Part shown: positions 26,288 through 35,342 of the stretch, in pieces | How the letters are laid out: every line of letters begins with the position of its first letter | Numbering within the stretch: the stretch's first letter is position 1 | From: DATAJX01 sp036261915 | GTDB taxonomy: Bacteria; Pseudomonadota; Alphaproteobacteria; UBA2136; UBA6156 | Assembly (NCBI GenBank): GCA_036261915.1 | Contig: DATAJX010000001.1 | Span: forward strand, 62,001-126,000 | Direction: 5' to 3' | DNA: 64,000 nt | Made by a program: the position numbers and the translations under genes | Notes under the pieces: model-generated | What the model was told of the DNA's origin: nothing | The model's database searches: none | What the model saw: only the letters and a program-made list of their open reading frames with translations

Positions 26288-27310
26288 ATGCAGGAAAACC
26301 AAGGATGTTTTAGTGATGCGCGGTGGGCGCTTTTTTGGAGCGCGGATGTGCTGCGACGTCGATATTTGCCGAAGATTGGGGCTTTTTGGCGCGAAATTGA
26401 TGCCGAAGGGTCGCGCGAACTTGAAAGCCTGCAGACCGGGGTGTCGGGGAGGGCGGAAAAAGGGGTGGAGAAGATACGGCTGCCCGATGACGAGGAGGGG
26501 CGGCATGCGTTGGCGCTGAAGGTGGAGGATGTGCTGCGCGGGATGGGGTTGCCCCATGGATTGTTATTGCGGCAACTGGCCTGGGGGGATGCGTGGTGCG
26601 ATGCCGCCTTGCGGGCCGCGATGGCTCACCGCGAAAAGGCTCGGCGCGAAGGCGTGCGCGTGCGGGTGAACTACGTGACCCGGCAACTGCCGTTGACGGC
26701 CGAGCAGCAGGCGCAGAAGGACCAACTGACGCAGATCATGAACGACAGCCTGACGCAGATACAAAAGCTATCGAGCGGTGACTACACCGCCGATGCCGCT
26801 ACCCAGAAAGTGCTGGACCAGTGGAAAGAGGCGCAGCAGAAAATTGTGGATAGTGGTTTTGTGACCCGTACCCAGCAGGAGGAGCAGACCTTGGCCGCTC
26901 GAGGTATTGGTGACAGTAGCGCCGCGCAGAGCGTGCGGCGCCAGCGCCGGTTGGACCAGCAAAGTGCCACGCAGAATCTTCAGAACGCTGAAGATGAAAT
27001 GGGTAGCCAGGTGCGCAGCCAGAACCTGCAGCTGCAGCAGCAGCTGTATAACCTTGCTGCCAGCGGCATTGACAGCAAGCAGGCTGCGGCACAGGCCGCG
27101 GCAGCCACCAGCCTGAGCGGCAGTTTTGCGCAGGATGCGCGGCGCCAGGCCAGCCTGCTGGATTACTATAACAAGAGCAATAGTGGCGGCGGGTATAGCG
27201 TTTTCAACCAATCGCTGCAGAGCGGGTTGGGGGGAGGCCTTTCGAAGGTATTTGGTTTGCCGGGTACTTTTTTGGGAACCTTGTTTGGAAATAACAACGG
27301 GAGGAACTGA
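26288..27310 (+). CDS. Gln-rich coiled-coil protein, phage virion-like
   Basis: A 340-residue protein opening the phage-like island, with an AGGGAGG ribosome site 4 bases before the ATG. Residues 1-130 are basic and helical; 135-290 are Gln/Ala-rich coiled coil (LTQIMNDSLTQIQKLSSG, RGIGDSSAAQSVRRQ, LQLQQQLYNLAASG); the C-terminal ~45 residues are Gly/Ser/Asn-rich. The R-G-[LI]-G-x-S-x-x-A-Q pattern followed by long Gln coils resembles internal virion or tail proteins of podoviruses. I cannot name the family. Codons are G- and T-rich compared with upstream genes. Confidence 0.65.
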   Translation: MQENQGCFSDARWALFWSADVLRRRYLPKIGAFWREIDAEGSRELESLQTGVSGRAEKGVEKIRLPDDEEGRHALALKVEDVLRGMGLPHGLLLRQLAWGDAWCDAALRAAMAHREKARREGVRVRVNYVTRQLPLTAEQQAQKDQLTQIMNDSLTQIQKLSSGDYTADAATQKVLDQWKEAQQKIVDSGFVTRTQQEEQTLAARGIGDSSAAQSVRRQRRLDQQSATQNLQNAEDEMGSQVRSQNLQLQQQLYNLAASGIDSKQAAAQAAAATSLSGSFAQDARRQASLLDYYNKSNSGGGYSVFNQSLQSGLGGGLSKVFGLPGTFLGTLFGNNNGRN

Positions 27311-27311
27311 A

Positions 27312-27659
27312 ATGGCTGATTTGACTTTGAAGCAATGGCACGAACAGCAATTTTTGCCCTGGAAGCAGGCCGTGGCCAAGGTGATGGAGAAGCGCCAGGA
27401 AGAACGCGAGATGTTCCAGCAGCATGTGGGCCAGTTGCAAAGCATACTGGCTTTGCTGCTGGAGGGGCGTAACCGTCAGGCCGTGCTGGCGTGGAATACG
27501 CTGCACCTGAAACCGACTCTGGCCGATATACGGCTGGGGAGCGACAGCGAGACCGTGACCCTGATGCCGCTAAGCGGTGAGCCGTTACAGATGGGGCTGG
27601 ATGAGATTATCGCCGACCTTCAGCGCATGCTGGACGAACGCGGCAACAGCCTGAAGTAA
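27312..27659 (+). CDS. small phage-like protein
   Basis: A 115-residue, mainly helical protein starting 1 base after the previous stop. The first half (LKQWHEQQFLPWKQAVAKVMEKRQEEREMFQQH) is a charged helix; the second half has short strands. Likely co-translated with the virion-like protein. Function unknown. Confidence 0.6.
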   Translation: MADLTLKQWHEQQFLPWKQAVAKVMEKRQEEREMFQQHVGQLQSILALLLEGRNRQAVLAWNTLHLKPTLADIRLGSDSETVTLMPLSGEPLQMGLDEIIADLQRMLDERGNSLK

Positions 27660-28196
27660 TTACTCGGTGTCGTCGTCTTGCGCCTGTTCAAGCAGGCGGG
27701 CCTTGATGTCTTCGGCCAGTTTGCGGTCGGCGTCGGCATCGGTGGTTTCGGTGGTGATCATTTCGGCCAGCAGTTGCTGCCAGCTTTCGTCGAGCGCTTG
27801 CGGAAACACGCGCTGGTCGAGGTAGATTTCCCAGAAGTTGGCGACTTCGTTGGCCAGGCGGGGATCGATGATGCTTTGGCGCTGGTAGCCGAGGATGGCG
27901 GTATCATGCAGCGACACGATGACCTGTTTGCGCGTGTGGTAGCTGAGGTTGCCGTGGTAGCCCTTGCCGAGCACGGGTTCGAGCAGGCGATACAGGTCGG
28001 CTTCGTCTTGCACCAGGCCGGGGGCGCAGCGAACATCGTGCGGCAGCAGGTAGCCGTAGCGGGTGATGAGGTCGGCCGTGGCAGGCGGAAAGTCGAACGC
28101 GAGTTCTTTGCCCTCACGGGTCAGCAAAATATTGTAACGCAGCGGCGTTAAAGGGTTGGGAGCGCCGGCAGAGGGCGTGGTTTCGGGGTTGCTCAT
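27660..28196 (-). CDS. hypothetical protein, convergent with the phage-like genes
   Basis: A 178-residue acidic protein whose stop codon abuts the previous gene's stop with no gap. Visible segments: PLRYNILLTREGKELAF, LITRYGYLLPHDVR, a middle with LSYHTRKQVIVSLHD and an acidic C terminus (TDADADRKLAEDIKARLLEQ). No signal peptide or membrane segment. It separates the two halves of the island and lacks a terminator on either side. Not recognised. Confidence 0.6.
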   Translation of the reverse strand: MSNPETTPSAGAPNPLTPLRYNILLTREGKELAFDFPPATADLITRYGYLLPHDVRCAPGLVQDEADLYRLLEPVLGKGYHGNLSYHTRKQVIVSLHDTAILGYQRQSIIDPRLANEVANFWEIYLDQRVFPQALDESWQQLLAEMITTETTDADADRKLAEDIKARLLEQAQDDDTE

Positions 28197-28271
28197 GCCG
28201 CCAACTTATAGGCGCGCGGCGGCCTCGGCAAGCCGGGTGCCTGCGCATAAGGCGCGGCGGAATATAAGGGA

Positions 28272-28451
28272 ATGGATATGGAGAGCAGGGAGATTATCGG
28301 CGAAATCCGCCAGATTCGGTTTGAAATACGTGAGTTAAAAGAGGAATTGCAACGTTACAAGGGGTTTGTGGGCGGCGTGGCCTGGTGCCTGAGTGCGTTG
28401 ACGGCGGTTGTGGGTTTTGTGTGGGGCACGTTGAGTTCGGGGAGCCACTGA
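28272..28451 (+). CDS. small coiled-coil/membrane protein of the lysis cassette
   Basis: A 59-residue protein. Residues 5-30 are a charged coiled coil (IIGEIRQIRFEIRELKEEL) and 34-54 are one membrane segment. The stop TGA overlaps the amidase ATG by one base (TGATG), so the two are coupled. Size, topology and position fit a phage holin- or spanin-associated protein, but this is inference. ATG 28278 is an alternative start. Confidence 0.65.
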   Translation: MDMESREIIGEIRQIRFEIRELKEELQRYKGFVGGVAWCLSALTAVVGFVWGTLSSGSH

Positions 28452-28825
28452 TGCGGGTGATCAATAAACATATCATTCATTGCAGTGACAGCGAGGTGGG
28501 CGATGTGAAGCTTATTCGCCAATGGCACATTGAGCGCGGCTGGCAGGATGTGGGGTATCATTTTATCATTCGGCGTGATGGCGAAATTGAAGTGGGCCGC
28601 ACGCTGGAAGAAATGGGTGCGCATTGCCAGGGGCAGAACGCCGACAGCATTGGCACGTGTTTGGTGGGGGTGAGGGATTTTACGCCCGGCCAGTTTGCGG
28701 CGTTGAAGCGTGTGCACGGGATGGTGCGAAGCCTGTTCCCCGGTGTGCGGGTGTTTAATCACTGCCAGTTCAATGCCGGTAAGACCTGCCCCAATTTTGA
28801 TGCGCATGACATATTGGGAGAATAA
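28451..28825 (+). CDS. T7-lysozyme-type N-acetylmuramoyl-L-alanine amidase (endolysin)
   Basis: A 124-residue amidase_2 enzyme that cuts between MurNAc and the stem peptide. Zinc ligands are H10 (IIHCSDS), H104 (FNHCQF) and C113 (GKTCP); the catalytic pair is Y36 (DVGYHF) and K111. The minimal length, no wall-binding domain and no signal peptide match phage endolysins that need a holin, which is encoded next. Confidence 0.9.
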   Translation: MRVINKHIIHCSDSEVGDVKLIRQWHIERGWQDVGYHFIIRRDGEIEVGRTLEEMGAHCQGQNADSIGTCLVGVRDFTPGQFAALKRVHGMVRSLFPGVRVFNHCQFNAGKTCPNFDAHDILGE

Positions 28826-28827
28826 CG

Positions 28828-29238
28828 ATGGGTACTTTGGTGCTGCCTGTTATTCAGGTAATTATTGGTTACTTGCTAGCGCGTAAGACCGAAGTAGCTC
28901 GTGCTACCGGCCTGGCCGAGGACGGTGTAGCCAAGGTGGGCGAAGCCTTACAGAATTTCATGACGCAGGATACTGCTGCCCAACAGAAGATTTATGACGA
29001 GATGGATAAAGCCCGGCAGGCCGACGTAGCCACATTGCCCGGTGCGCCGCCCGTTGTGCTGCTGTTGCGCGGACTTGTTCGGCCGGTGATTACGCTGGTG
29101 GCTTTTGGCTGGTATGTGGCGGCCCGTGCAAATGGCGTGACTTTGGGCAGTGAGGATTACGCCATTATTGGTGGGGTGGTTGCTTTCTGGTTTGGATTTC
29201 GGCCTTTTGAAAAGGGTTTTCGCCAGCCCAAGCCATGA
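28828..29238 (+). CDS. holin of the 3TM (GTA/phage) type
   Basis: A 136-residue protein two bases after the endolysin stop. An N-terminal membrane segment (LVLPVIQVIIGYLL) is followed by an amphipathic helix and, after PPVVLLLRGLVRPVIT, two further membrane segments (ITLVAFGWYVAAR and IIGGVVAFWFGFRPFEKGF). The RGLVRP and FWFGFRPFEK features fit the GTA_holin_3TM family found in gene transfer agents and prophages. It would let the amidase reach the wall. Confidence 0.82.
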   Translation: MGTLVLPVIQVIIGYLLARKTEVARATGLAEDGVAKVGEALQNFMTQDTAAQQKIYDEMDKARQADVATLPGAPPVVLLLRGLVRPVITLVAFGWYVAARANGVTLGSEDYAIIGGVVAFWFGFRPFEKGFRQPKP

Positions 29239-29334
29239 CGGCGGCAATATCACACACGTGTTGCATTTTTTTGCCAAGCGCTTTGTAACATGTTAGAAAT
29301 TCGGCATTCTGAATAAACACAAGAAATGCGTTAA

Positions 29335-29967
29335 ATGGCTGCCCAACAGACAAACATGGAAGAAATTCTAACCTCCATCCGCACCACGCTGGCGGAGGAA
29401 ACGGCTAAGGCGGGCACCCCCGCGGCTACGGCTGTGGCTGAAGAGATGTCGGATGAAGAAGTGCTTGCGCTCTCGGAAGCCGATGTGATGCCCGCTGCCA
29501 ATGCCGAAGAAACGGTGGACCTTGCCGCGTTTGGACAGGAAGGTGAAGTGAAGATGCAACCCGCCGCGAACGTGAGCGCCAATGCCGATGTATTGGGTGA
29601 GGGGCCTGAAACTCCAGTTGCAGCAACAGCTGCCCCGGCTGCTCCTGTTGAAGCCGCCGCTGCCCCGGCCGCTACACCTGCGCCCGCCAAGCAGGCTGAT
29701 GACCTGGATAAGCTGATTGCGGAGATCGCTTCGGAGCCCGCACCTGCTGCTGCCCCGACAGTGCCTGCTGCATCTGCCGGTGTTGCGAATGCCCCGGTTT
29801 CGTTGGGTTTGGTGGGCGACGTGGCCGATCTGCAAGTGGCTTTGCCGGCCGAAGTTTTGGCCGCTGCCCTGCGCCCGCTGGTGCAAACCTGGCTGGAACA
29901 GAACCTTGCCGGGGTGGTTGAGCGCCTTGTGCAGGCTGAAATCAGCAAGCTTTCCAACGCCGAGTAA
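29335..29967 (+). CDS. popZ: polar-organising protein PopZ family (DUF2497)
   Basis: A 210-residue acidic, Ala/Pro-rich protein. The N-terminal helix (MEEILTSIRTTLAEE) and the C-terminal helical oligomerisation block (ALRPLVQTWLEQNLAGVVERLV then AEISKLS) are the two conserved PopZ parts, with a disordered PED-type linker between. PopZ forms polar condensates that anchor chromosome origins and cell-cycle kinases. Location directly upstream of valS is the standard alphaproteobacterial arrangement. Confidence 0.88.
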   Translation: MAAQQTNMEEILTSIRTTLAEETAKAGTPAATAVAEEMSDEEVLALSEADVMPAANAEETVDLAAFGQEGEVKMQPAANVSANADVLGEGPETPVAATAAPAAPVEAAAAPAATPAPAKQADDLDKLIAEIASEPAPAAAPTVPAASAGVANAPVSLGLVGDVADLQVALPAEVLAAALRPLVQTWLEQNLAGVVERLVQAEISKLSNAE

Positions 29968-30037
29968 CCCCTGCAAAAACAGCATTTTGGGCCGTTTATG
30001 GCTTGATTCCTGCGTCAAACTTTCATAAAGATGAGAG

Positions 30038-32683
30038 ATGCTCGACACACGGTATGATTTTAAGGCGATTGAATCGCGGCTGACCTCGGAATGGGAAAAG
30101 GCCGGGTGCTTTGATGCCGTGCTCGATGGCCGCAAGCCGTTTGCCATTATGATGCCGCCGCCCAATGTCACCGGCACGCTGCATTTGGGGCATGCGCTGG
30201 ATAATACATTGCCTGATATCCTCATTCGTCGTGCCCGCATGCAGGGGCTTGCTGCGTTGTACCAACCAGGCACCGACCACGCCAGCATTGCCGTGCACGT
30301 GGTGCTGGAACGCCAATGGGCCAAGGAAGGCAAAAACCGTTTTGATTACGGCCGTGAGAAGTTCCTTGAAAAGGCGTGGGAGTGGAAAGACTACTCTGCC
30401 GGTATCATCACCACCCAGTTGCGCCGCCTGGGTATCAGCTGCGACTGGAAGCACGAACGTTTTACCATGGACCCTGCCTATGCGGCAGCCGTGAACGAGG
30501 CCTTTGTGACCCTGCACCAGAAAGGCCTGATTTACCGTGGCCAGCGTTTGGTGAACTGGGACCCCAAGATGCAAACCGCGGTGAGCGACCTTGAAGTAAA
30601 GCACAAGGAAGTGAACGGCCACCTGTGGCATGTGCGTTATAAATTTGCCGATGGCTTCAAGTATAAGGGCGAAGACGGCATTGAAATTGCCACCACCCGG
30701 CCCGAAACCATTTTGGCCGATGCCGCCATTGCCATTAACCCGAAGGACAAGCGCGCCAAGGATTTGGTGGGCAAAATGGTGGTTGTGCCGGTGTGCAATC
30801 GCCAAATCCCCATCATTGCCGATGAGATGGCCGACCCTGAATTTGGCAGCGGCATGGTGAAGGTGACCCCCGCGCACGATTTTAACGACTTTGCGTTTTA
30901 CCAGCGCCACAAGGACGAAGCCGATATTCCTCTAATAAACTTGCTGACGCCGGACGCGCACCTGAACGAAAACGCGCCCGCCGGATATGTGGGGTTGGAG
31001 CGGTTTGCCGCGCGCAAAAAAATGGTGGCCGAACTGGAAGAACTTGGCCAGCTGATTAAGGCCGAACCGCACGTTCATAACGTGGGCCATGCCGAGCGCG
31101 ATGATATTATCCTTGAGCCTTACCTGACCTGGCAGTGGTACGTAAAAACCGGCCCGCTGGCTGAAAAGTGCCTGAAGGCTGCCGATAATGGCGATATTGA
31201 ATTCATTAACGACCGTGACGAAAAAATTTACCGCCACTGGCTGGAGAACATTCAGGACTGGTGTATCTCTCGCCAATTGTGGTGGGGCCACCGCATACCC
31301 GCATGGTATCGCGGTAACGAGGTTTATGTGGGCACCGCCGCCCCGCAAGGCGAGGGCTGGAAGCAGGACGAAGATATTCTCGATACCTGGTTCAGCAGCG
31401 GCCTGTGGCCCTTTGCCACGCAAGGCTGGCCGCAGGGCGGCGAACGCCTGCAGACCTTTTACCCCAACAGTGCCATTACGCCTGGGCGCGATATTCTGTT
31501 TTTCTGGGTCATCCGCATGATGATGATGGGGCTGGAACTCACCGGCAAAGCGCCATTCAAAACCATTTACACCCACGGGCTTATCAACGATGAGCACGGC
31601 CAGAAAATGAGCAAGAGCAAAGGCAATGTGCTAGACCCCATTGGGCTGATGGATGAATTTGGCACCGACGCCCTGCGCCTGACCATGGCCACCATTGCCA
31701 GCAGCGAAGACATGCGTTTTTCGACCGGCAAGGTTGAGCAGAGCCGTAATTTTTGCACCAAACTGTGGAACGCTGCGCGTTACCTGGCGCTGCAAGATGT
31801 GCGTTGGCTGCCCGAGGACGAAGCCAAGTTCGATGTGCAGACCATCAAACACCCCATCAACCGTTGGCTGGTTGGCCGGTTGGCCGAGATGGCTACGTCG
31901 GTCGATAAACACCTCGATGCCTACGCCTTCAACCAGGCCGCGCAGGAAGTGTACCACTTCACCTGGGGCACGTGGTGCGACTGGTATCTGGAGCTGACCA
32001 AACCGCTGCTGCGCGATACCGATGCCGCCGTGGTGGCCGAAACCAAAAATGTGCTGGGTTGGGCATTCGAGAAAATTCTGCGCATCCTGCATCCGTTCAC
32101 GCCGTTTATCACCGAAGAACTCTGGCAGGGCCACACCGTTGCCGAAAAGAACAATTACCTGATGCTGCAACGCTGGCCTGTTGCGGCCAACTGGCCTGTC
32201 GACAAGGCTGCGCGCGTCACCATCGACAGGCTGGTGGCGTTAACCGGCGCGGTGCGTCAGGCCCGCATGATGCACAAACTGTCGTTTAAAATTCCGCTCA
32301 ATATTTTCCGCAAGGGCGAGGGGGCTTTACCCGCCGAATGGCAGGAAATTTCGGCCTACCTGAAGCCATTAGCGGGCGTGGGCGAGTTCGCCCAGCGCAA
32401 TAACCCGCCTGCCGCAGGCGAAGCCACGCTGGTGGTCGAGGGCGACGAATTTATTCTGCCGCTGACCGGCCTGATCGATCTGGCCGCCGAGCGCGAGCGC
32501 TTGCAGAAAGAACTGAACAACCAGCAGGCTGAACTTTCGAAGATCGACAACCTGCTGGGTAACGCAGGCTTTGTGGCTAAGGCCCCGCCCGCCGTGCTCG
32601 AGCAGAACCGCGACCGCCAGAACGTACTGCGCGACAGCACAAACAAAATCGAAGCGCTGCTGAAAGGCCCTTACGCGGTTTAA
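30038..32683 (+). CDS. valS: valyl-tRNA synthetase
   Basis: An 881-residue class I synthetase. HIGH motif in PPPNVTGTLHLGHAL (about 43-57), a long CP1 editing domain (about 190-340), KMSKS in GQKMSKSKGN (about 522), the anticodon-binding domain and a C-terminal coiled coil (ERERLQKELNNQQAELSKI). GATGAGAG serves as ribosome site. Codon choice in the first half is more T- and G-rich than in argS downstream. Confidence 0.97.
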   Translation: MLDTRYDFKAIESRLTSEWEKAGCFDAVLDGRKPFAIMMPPPNVTGTLHLGHALDNTLPDILIRRARMQGLAALYQPGTDHASIAVHVVLERQWAKEGKNRFDYGREKFLEKAWEWKDYSAGIITTQLRRLGISCDWKHERFTMDPAYAAAVNEAFVTLHQKGLIYRGQRLVNWDPKMQTAVSDLEVKHKEVNGHLWHVRYKFADGFKYKGEDGIEIATTRPETILADAAIAINPKDKRAKDLVGKMVVVPVCNRQIPIIADEMADPEFGSGMVKVTPAHDFNDFAFYQRHKDEADIPLINLLTPDAHLNENAPAGYVGLERFAARKKMVAELEELGQLIKAEPHVHNVGHAERDDIILEPYLTWQWYVKTGPLAEKCLKAADNGDIEFINDRDEKIYRHWLENIQDWCISRQLWWGHRIPAWYRGNEVYVGTAAPQGEGWKQDEDILDTWFSSGLWPFATQGWPQGGERLQTFYPNSAITPGRDILFFWVIRMMMMGLELTGKAPFKTIYTHGLINDEHGQKMSKSKGNVLDPIGLMDEFGTDALRLTMATIASSEDMRFSTGKVEQSRNFCTKLWNAARYLALQDVRWLPEDEAKFDVQTIKHPINRWLVGRLAEMATSVDKHLDAYAFNQAAQEVYHFTWGTWCDWYLELTKPLLRDTDAAVVAETKNVLGWAFEKILRILHPFTPFITEELWQGHTVAEKNNYLMLQRWPVAANWPVDKAARVTIDRLVALTGAVRQARMMHKLSFKIPLNIFRKGEGALPAEWQEISAYLKPLAGVGEFAQRNNPPAAGEATLVVEGDEFILPLTGLIDLAAERERLQKELNNQQAELSKIDNLLGNAGFVAKAPPAVLEQNRDRQNVLRDSTNKIEALLKGPYAV

Positions 32684-32684
32684 C

Positions 32685-34409
32685 ATGGGTAATTCGCTGT
32701 ACCAGAATTTACGCGCGGGGCTTATGGCCGCGCTGGAAAGCCTGAAGGCTTCAGGCGCATTACCCTCCGATATCAGCTTTGCCAACGTGGTGCTCGAAAC
32801 CCCGCGTGACGCCACGCACGGTGACTTTGCCACCAACGCCGCCATGGTGCTGGCCAAGGCCGCAGCGCAATCGCCGCAGGCCATTGCGCAAAATATTCTC
32901 CCGCATCTGCAAAAGCTCCCCCAGGTTAAAACCGCCGAAGTCGCGGGCCCCGGCTTCATCAATATTTTTGTGCATGATGCCGATCTGTTCGCTCAGGCAC
33001 AGTCCATCCCCCAGCTTAAAAATGCTTACGGCAAGCTCGATTTATCGGGCGGCCAAAAGGCGCTGGTCGAATATGTTTCCATCAATCCCACCGGCCCCAT
33101 TCACGTCGGCCACGGCCGCAATGCGGTGTTTGGCGACGCCATTGCCAACCTGCTGGAAAAAGCCGGATATCCAGTATACCGCGAATATCTGATGAACGAC
33201 GCCGGCGGGCAGATCCGCGTGCTGGTGCGCTCGCTGCACGCGCGGTATTTGCAACTGTTCGGCCAGCAGGTCGAAGTTCCCGCCGACGGCTATCCCGGCG
33301 AATACGTCATCGACATCGCCCAAAAGCTGAAAGATCTCGACGGCGACAAGTGGCTGAAGGTCACCGACGACGAAGAACTGTTCCAGGGCCTGCGTAAATT
33401 CGCGGTCGATGCCTGCATGGACATGATCAAGCCCGACATCAAAACCATGGGCATTACGTTCGACAATTACTTCTCCGAATGGGACATGCACCAAACCAGC
33501 CGCATGCCCGAAGCCGTGAAGCTGCTGCGCGATAAGGGCTACGTGTTCGAAGGCACGCTGCCGCCGCCCAAGGGCAAAGAGGTGAAGGATTACCGGCCGG
33601 TCGAGCTTACGTTGTTCAAGGCCACCGCATTCGGTCTCGAAGAAGACCAGCCCATTTATAAACGTAATGGTGAACCGACATACTTCGGTCAGGATATCGC
33701 CTACCACTACGACAAGCTCCAGCGGGGCTACCAGCTGCTCGTTACTGTCATTGGCGCGGCGCAGGCCGGCTCATTCCGCCCGCTCGAAAAGGCCATCGAA
33801 GCTCTGACCGGCGAAAAGGGCCACTACCACCCTGTGCCGTACGAACTGGTCAAGGTGCTGCGCGATGGCCAGCCGGTCAAACTTTCCAAGCGCGCCGGCA
33901 ACATTGTGTTGCTCAGCGATGTGCTGGCCGAAACCGGCGCCGACGCCTTCCGCTTCACCATGCTTACGGTCAAGCCCACCACGCTGCTCACGTTCGATCT
34001 CGCCAAGGCCGTGGCCAAAAACATGGAAAACCCGGTGTTCTACGTGCAGTACGCACACGCGCGCCTGTGCTCGGTGTTCCGCCAGCAAGCCGAACTCGGC
34101 CTTACCGACCTGCCCGGCCTTACCCCGCAAACTGTTACGCTTACCCCGGCCTCCCGCGCTGTGCTGCAAATGCTGGTGCAATACCCCCTCGTTATCGAAC
34201 TCGCCGCCAAAGCGCTCGAACCGCACCGCCTGGCCACCTATGCGCACCAACTGGCAGGGGCCATCCACCACTGGTACGCGGCCGAAAAATGGCTGAACCC
34301 CGAAGATAAAGCCGCCACCGCCAGCGCCCTGGCCGTGGCGCAGGCCGCGCAAACGGTTATTGCCGATGCGCTGGCGCTGTGTGGTGTTTCTGCACCACAG
34401 AGTATGTGA
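32685..34409 (+). CDS. argS: arginyl-tRNA synthetase
   Basis: A 574-residue class I synthetase starting 1 base after valS. The Arg-specific N-terminal domain (about 1-105) is followed by NPTGPIHVGHGRNAV (HIGH equivalent), a YFGQDIAYHYDKLQRG segment, the KLSKRAGN loop (KMSKS equivalent) and the DALR anticodon domain ending near QTVIADALALCGV. It opens the argS-SPOR-nagZ-tat-serS-pcm run. Confidence 0.97.
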   Translation: MGNSLYQNLRAGLMAALESLKASGALPSDISFANVVLETPRDATHGDFATNAAMVLAKAAAQSPQAIAQNILPHLQKLPQVKTAEVAGPGFINIFVHDADLFAQAQSIPQLKNAYGKLDLSGGQKALVEYVSINPTGPIHVGHGRNAVFGDAIANLLEKAGYPVYREYLMNDAGGQIRVLVRSLHARYLQLFGQQVEVPADGYPGEYVIDIAQKLKDLDGDKWLKVTDDEELFQGLRKFAVDACMDMIKPDIKTMGITFDNYFSEWDMHQTSRMPEAVKLLRDKGYVFEGTLPPPKGKEVKDYRPVELTLFKATAFGLEEDQPIYKRNGEPTYFGQDIAYHYDKLQRGYQLLVTVIGAAQAGSFRPLEKAIEALTGEKGHYHPVPYELVKVLRDGQPVKLSKRAGNIVLLSDVLAETGADAFRFTMLTVKPTTLLTFDLAKAVAKNMENPVFYVQYAHARLCSVFRQQAELGLTDLPGLTPQTVTLTPASRAVLQMLVQYPLVIELAAKALEPHRLATYAHQLAGAIHHWYAAEKWLNPEDKAATASALAVAQAAQTVIADALALCGVSAPQSM

Positions 34410-34530
34410 TTTTGTAAATCATCGCAGATTTCCTGCATTTCCCTATTTGTGTTTGCCTGTTTATGCATCACATTGCCCGACATGGTCTGGTCAATTCCAG
34501 CCGTTTAATTGTGGAGAGAGAAGTAAAAGT

Positions 34531-35277
34531 ATGGGTGATTTGATGATGCGCTGGCTCAAGCTTAGCCTTGTGGCGCTGGTGGCCTGCGGTTTTATCGGCA
34601 TGGTCGTGTATGCATTGTGGATGCGCGACGAGATCCGCTCCGCCCAGGTCGAACCCGCCCTTATTTCCCCGCCCGATACCGCCATCAAGCGTCGCCCCGA
34701 CGAACCCGGCGGCATGGCCATCCCCAACCGCGATAAACTGGTGTTCGACCTGCTCGACGAAGCCTCCACCGGCGTTTCCGCACCCGCCCCGGCACCTGTC
34801 GCCGGTTCGGTGGCGGAGCTTCCTCTGGCTGGTGCCGCTACCCCCACCATGGTGGTTACTGTCACCACCGCCGCTACAGCTTCGCCCAGCGCCATTCCCG
34901 CCATTGCGCCCGCCGCCATGCCCATGCCTGCGGCCGCCCCGGTCGAAAATGCCAAGGTCGCGGCACCCACCCAACCTGTTGCGGTGGCCGAAACCAAACC
35001 TGAACCCAAGCCCGAGCCGAAGGCCGAACCCAAAGCCAAGTCCGGCGGTTGGGGCGTACAACTGGCCGCCGTGGGCAGTCAGGCCGATGCCGCTAAAATG
35101 GCTGCATCGCTGCAAAGCAAAAATGCACCGCTCAAGGGCCTTACCATTGTCACGCCCGATGCCGGCAACGGCCGTTGGCGCGTGCAGTTCTTCGGCATTG
35201 CCAACAAGGCCGCCGCCGCCAAGGTGTGCAGCGAATTGGGCAGCAAGCAACCTTGCTTCCCTGTCGCTAATAAGTAA
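34531..35277 (+). CDS. SPOR-domain inner-membrane protein
   Basis: A 248-residue protein from ATG 34531, preceded by GGAGAGAG. One N-terminal membrane segment (about 9-29), a long Ala/Pro/Lys-rich periplasmic linker (about 85-170), and a SPOR domain (about 172-248) with WGVQLAAVGSQADAAKMAASLQ and WRVQFFGIANKAAAAKVC. SPOR domains bind denuded glycan strands at the septum. Position between argS and nagZ is conserved in alphaproteobacteria. Confidence 0.88.
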   Translation: MGDLMMRWLKLSLVALVACGFIGMVVYALWMRDEIRSAQVEPALISPPDTAIKRRPDEPGGMAIPNRDKLVFDLLDEASTGVSAPAPAPVAGSVAELPLAGAATPTMVVTVTTAATASPSAIPAIAPAAMPMPAAAPVENAKVAAPTQPVAVAETKPEPKPEPKAEPKAKSGGWGVQLAAVGSQADAAKMAASLQSKNAPLKGLTIVTPDAGNGRWRVQFFGIANKAAAAKVCSELGSKQPCFPVANK

Positions 35278-35293
35278 CCTTTGCCCGCCTAAC

Positions 35294-35317
35294 AACCAGC
35301 CCCGTTTGGGGCTGGTT
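35294..35317 (+). terminator. intrinsic terminator-like hairpin
   Basis: AACCAGCCCC / GGGGCTGGTT with a GTTT loop, followed by a short T/A-rich stretch, between the SPOR gene and nagZ. Confidence 0.6.
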
Positions 35318-35342
35318 CCATATATAGTGTAGTATCGGCGGT

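Noticed and set aside
26288..29238. Complete prophage or gene transfer agent cluster
   Set aside because: Only a virion-like protein and a lysis cassette are present; no integrase, terminase, portal, capsid or attachment repeats were seen.
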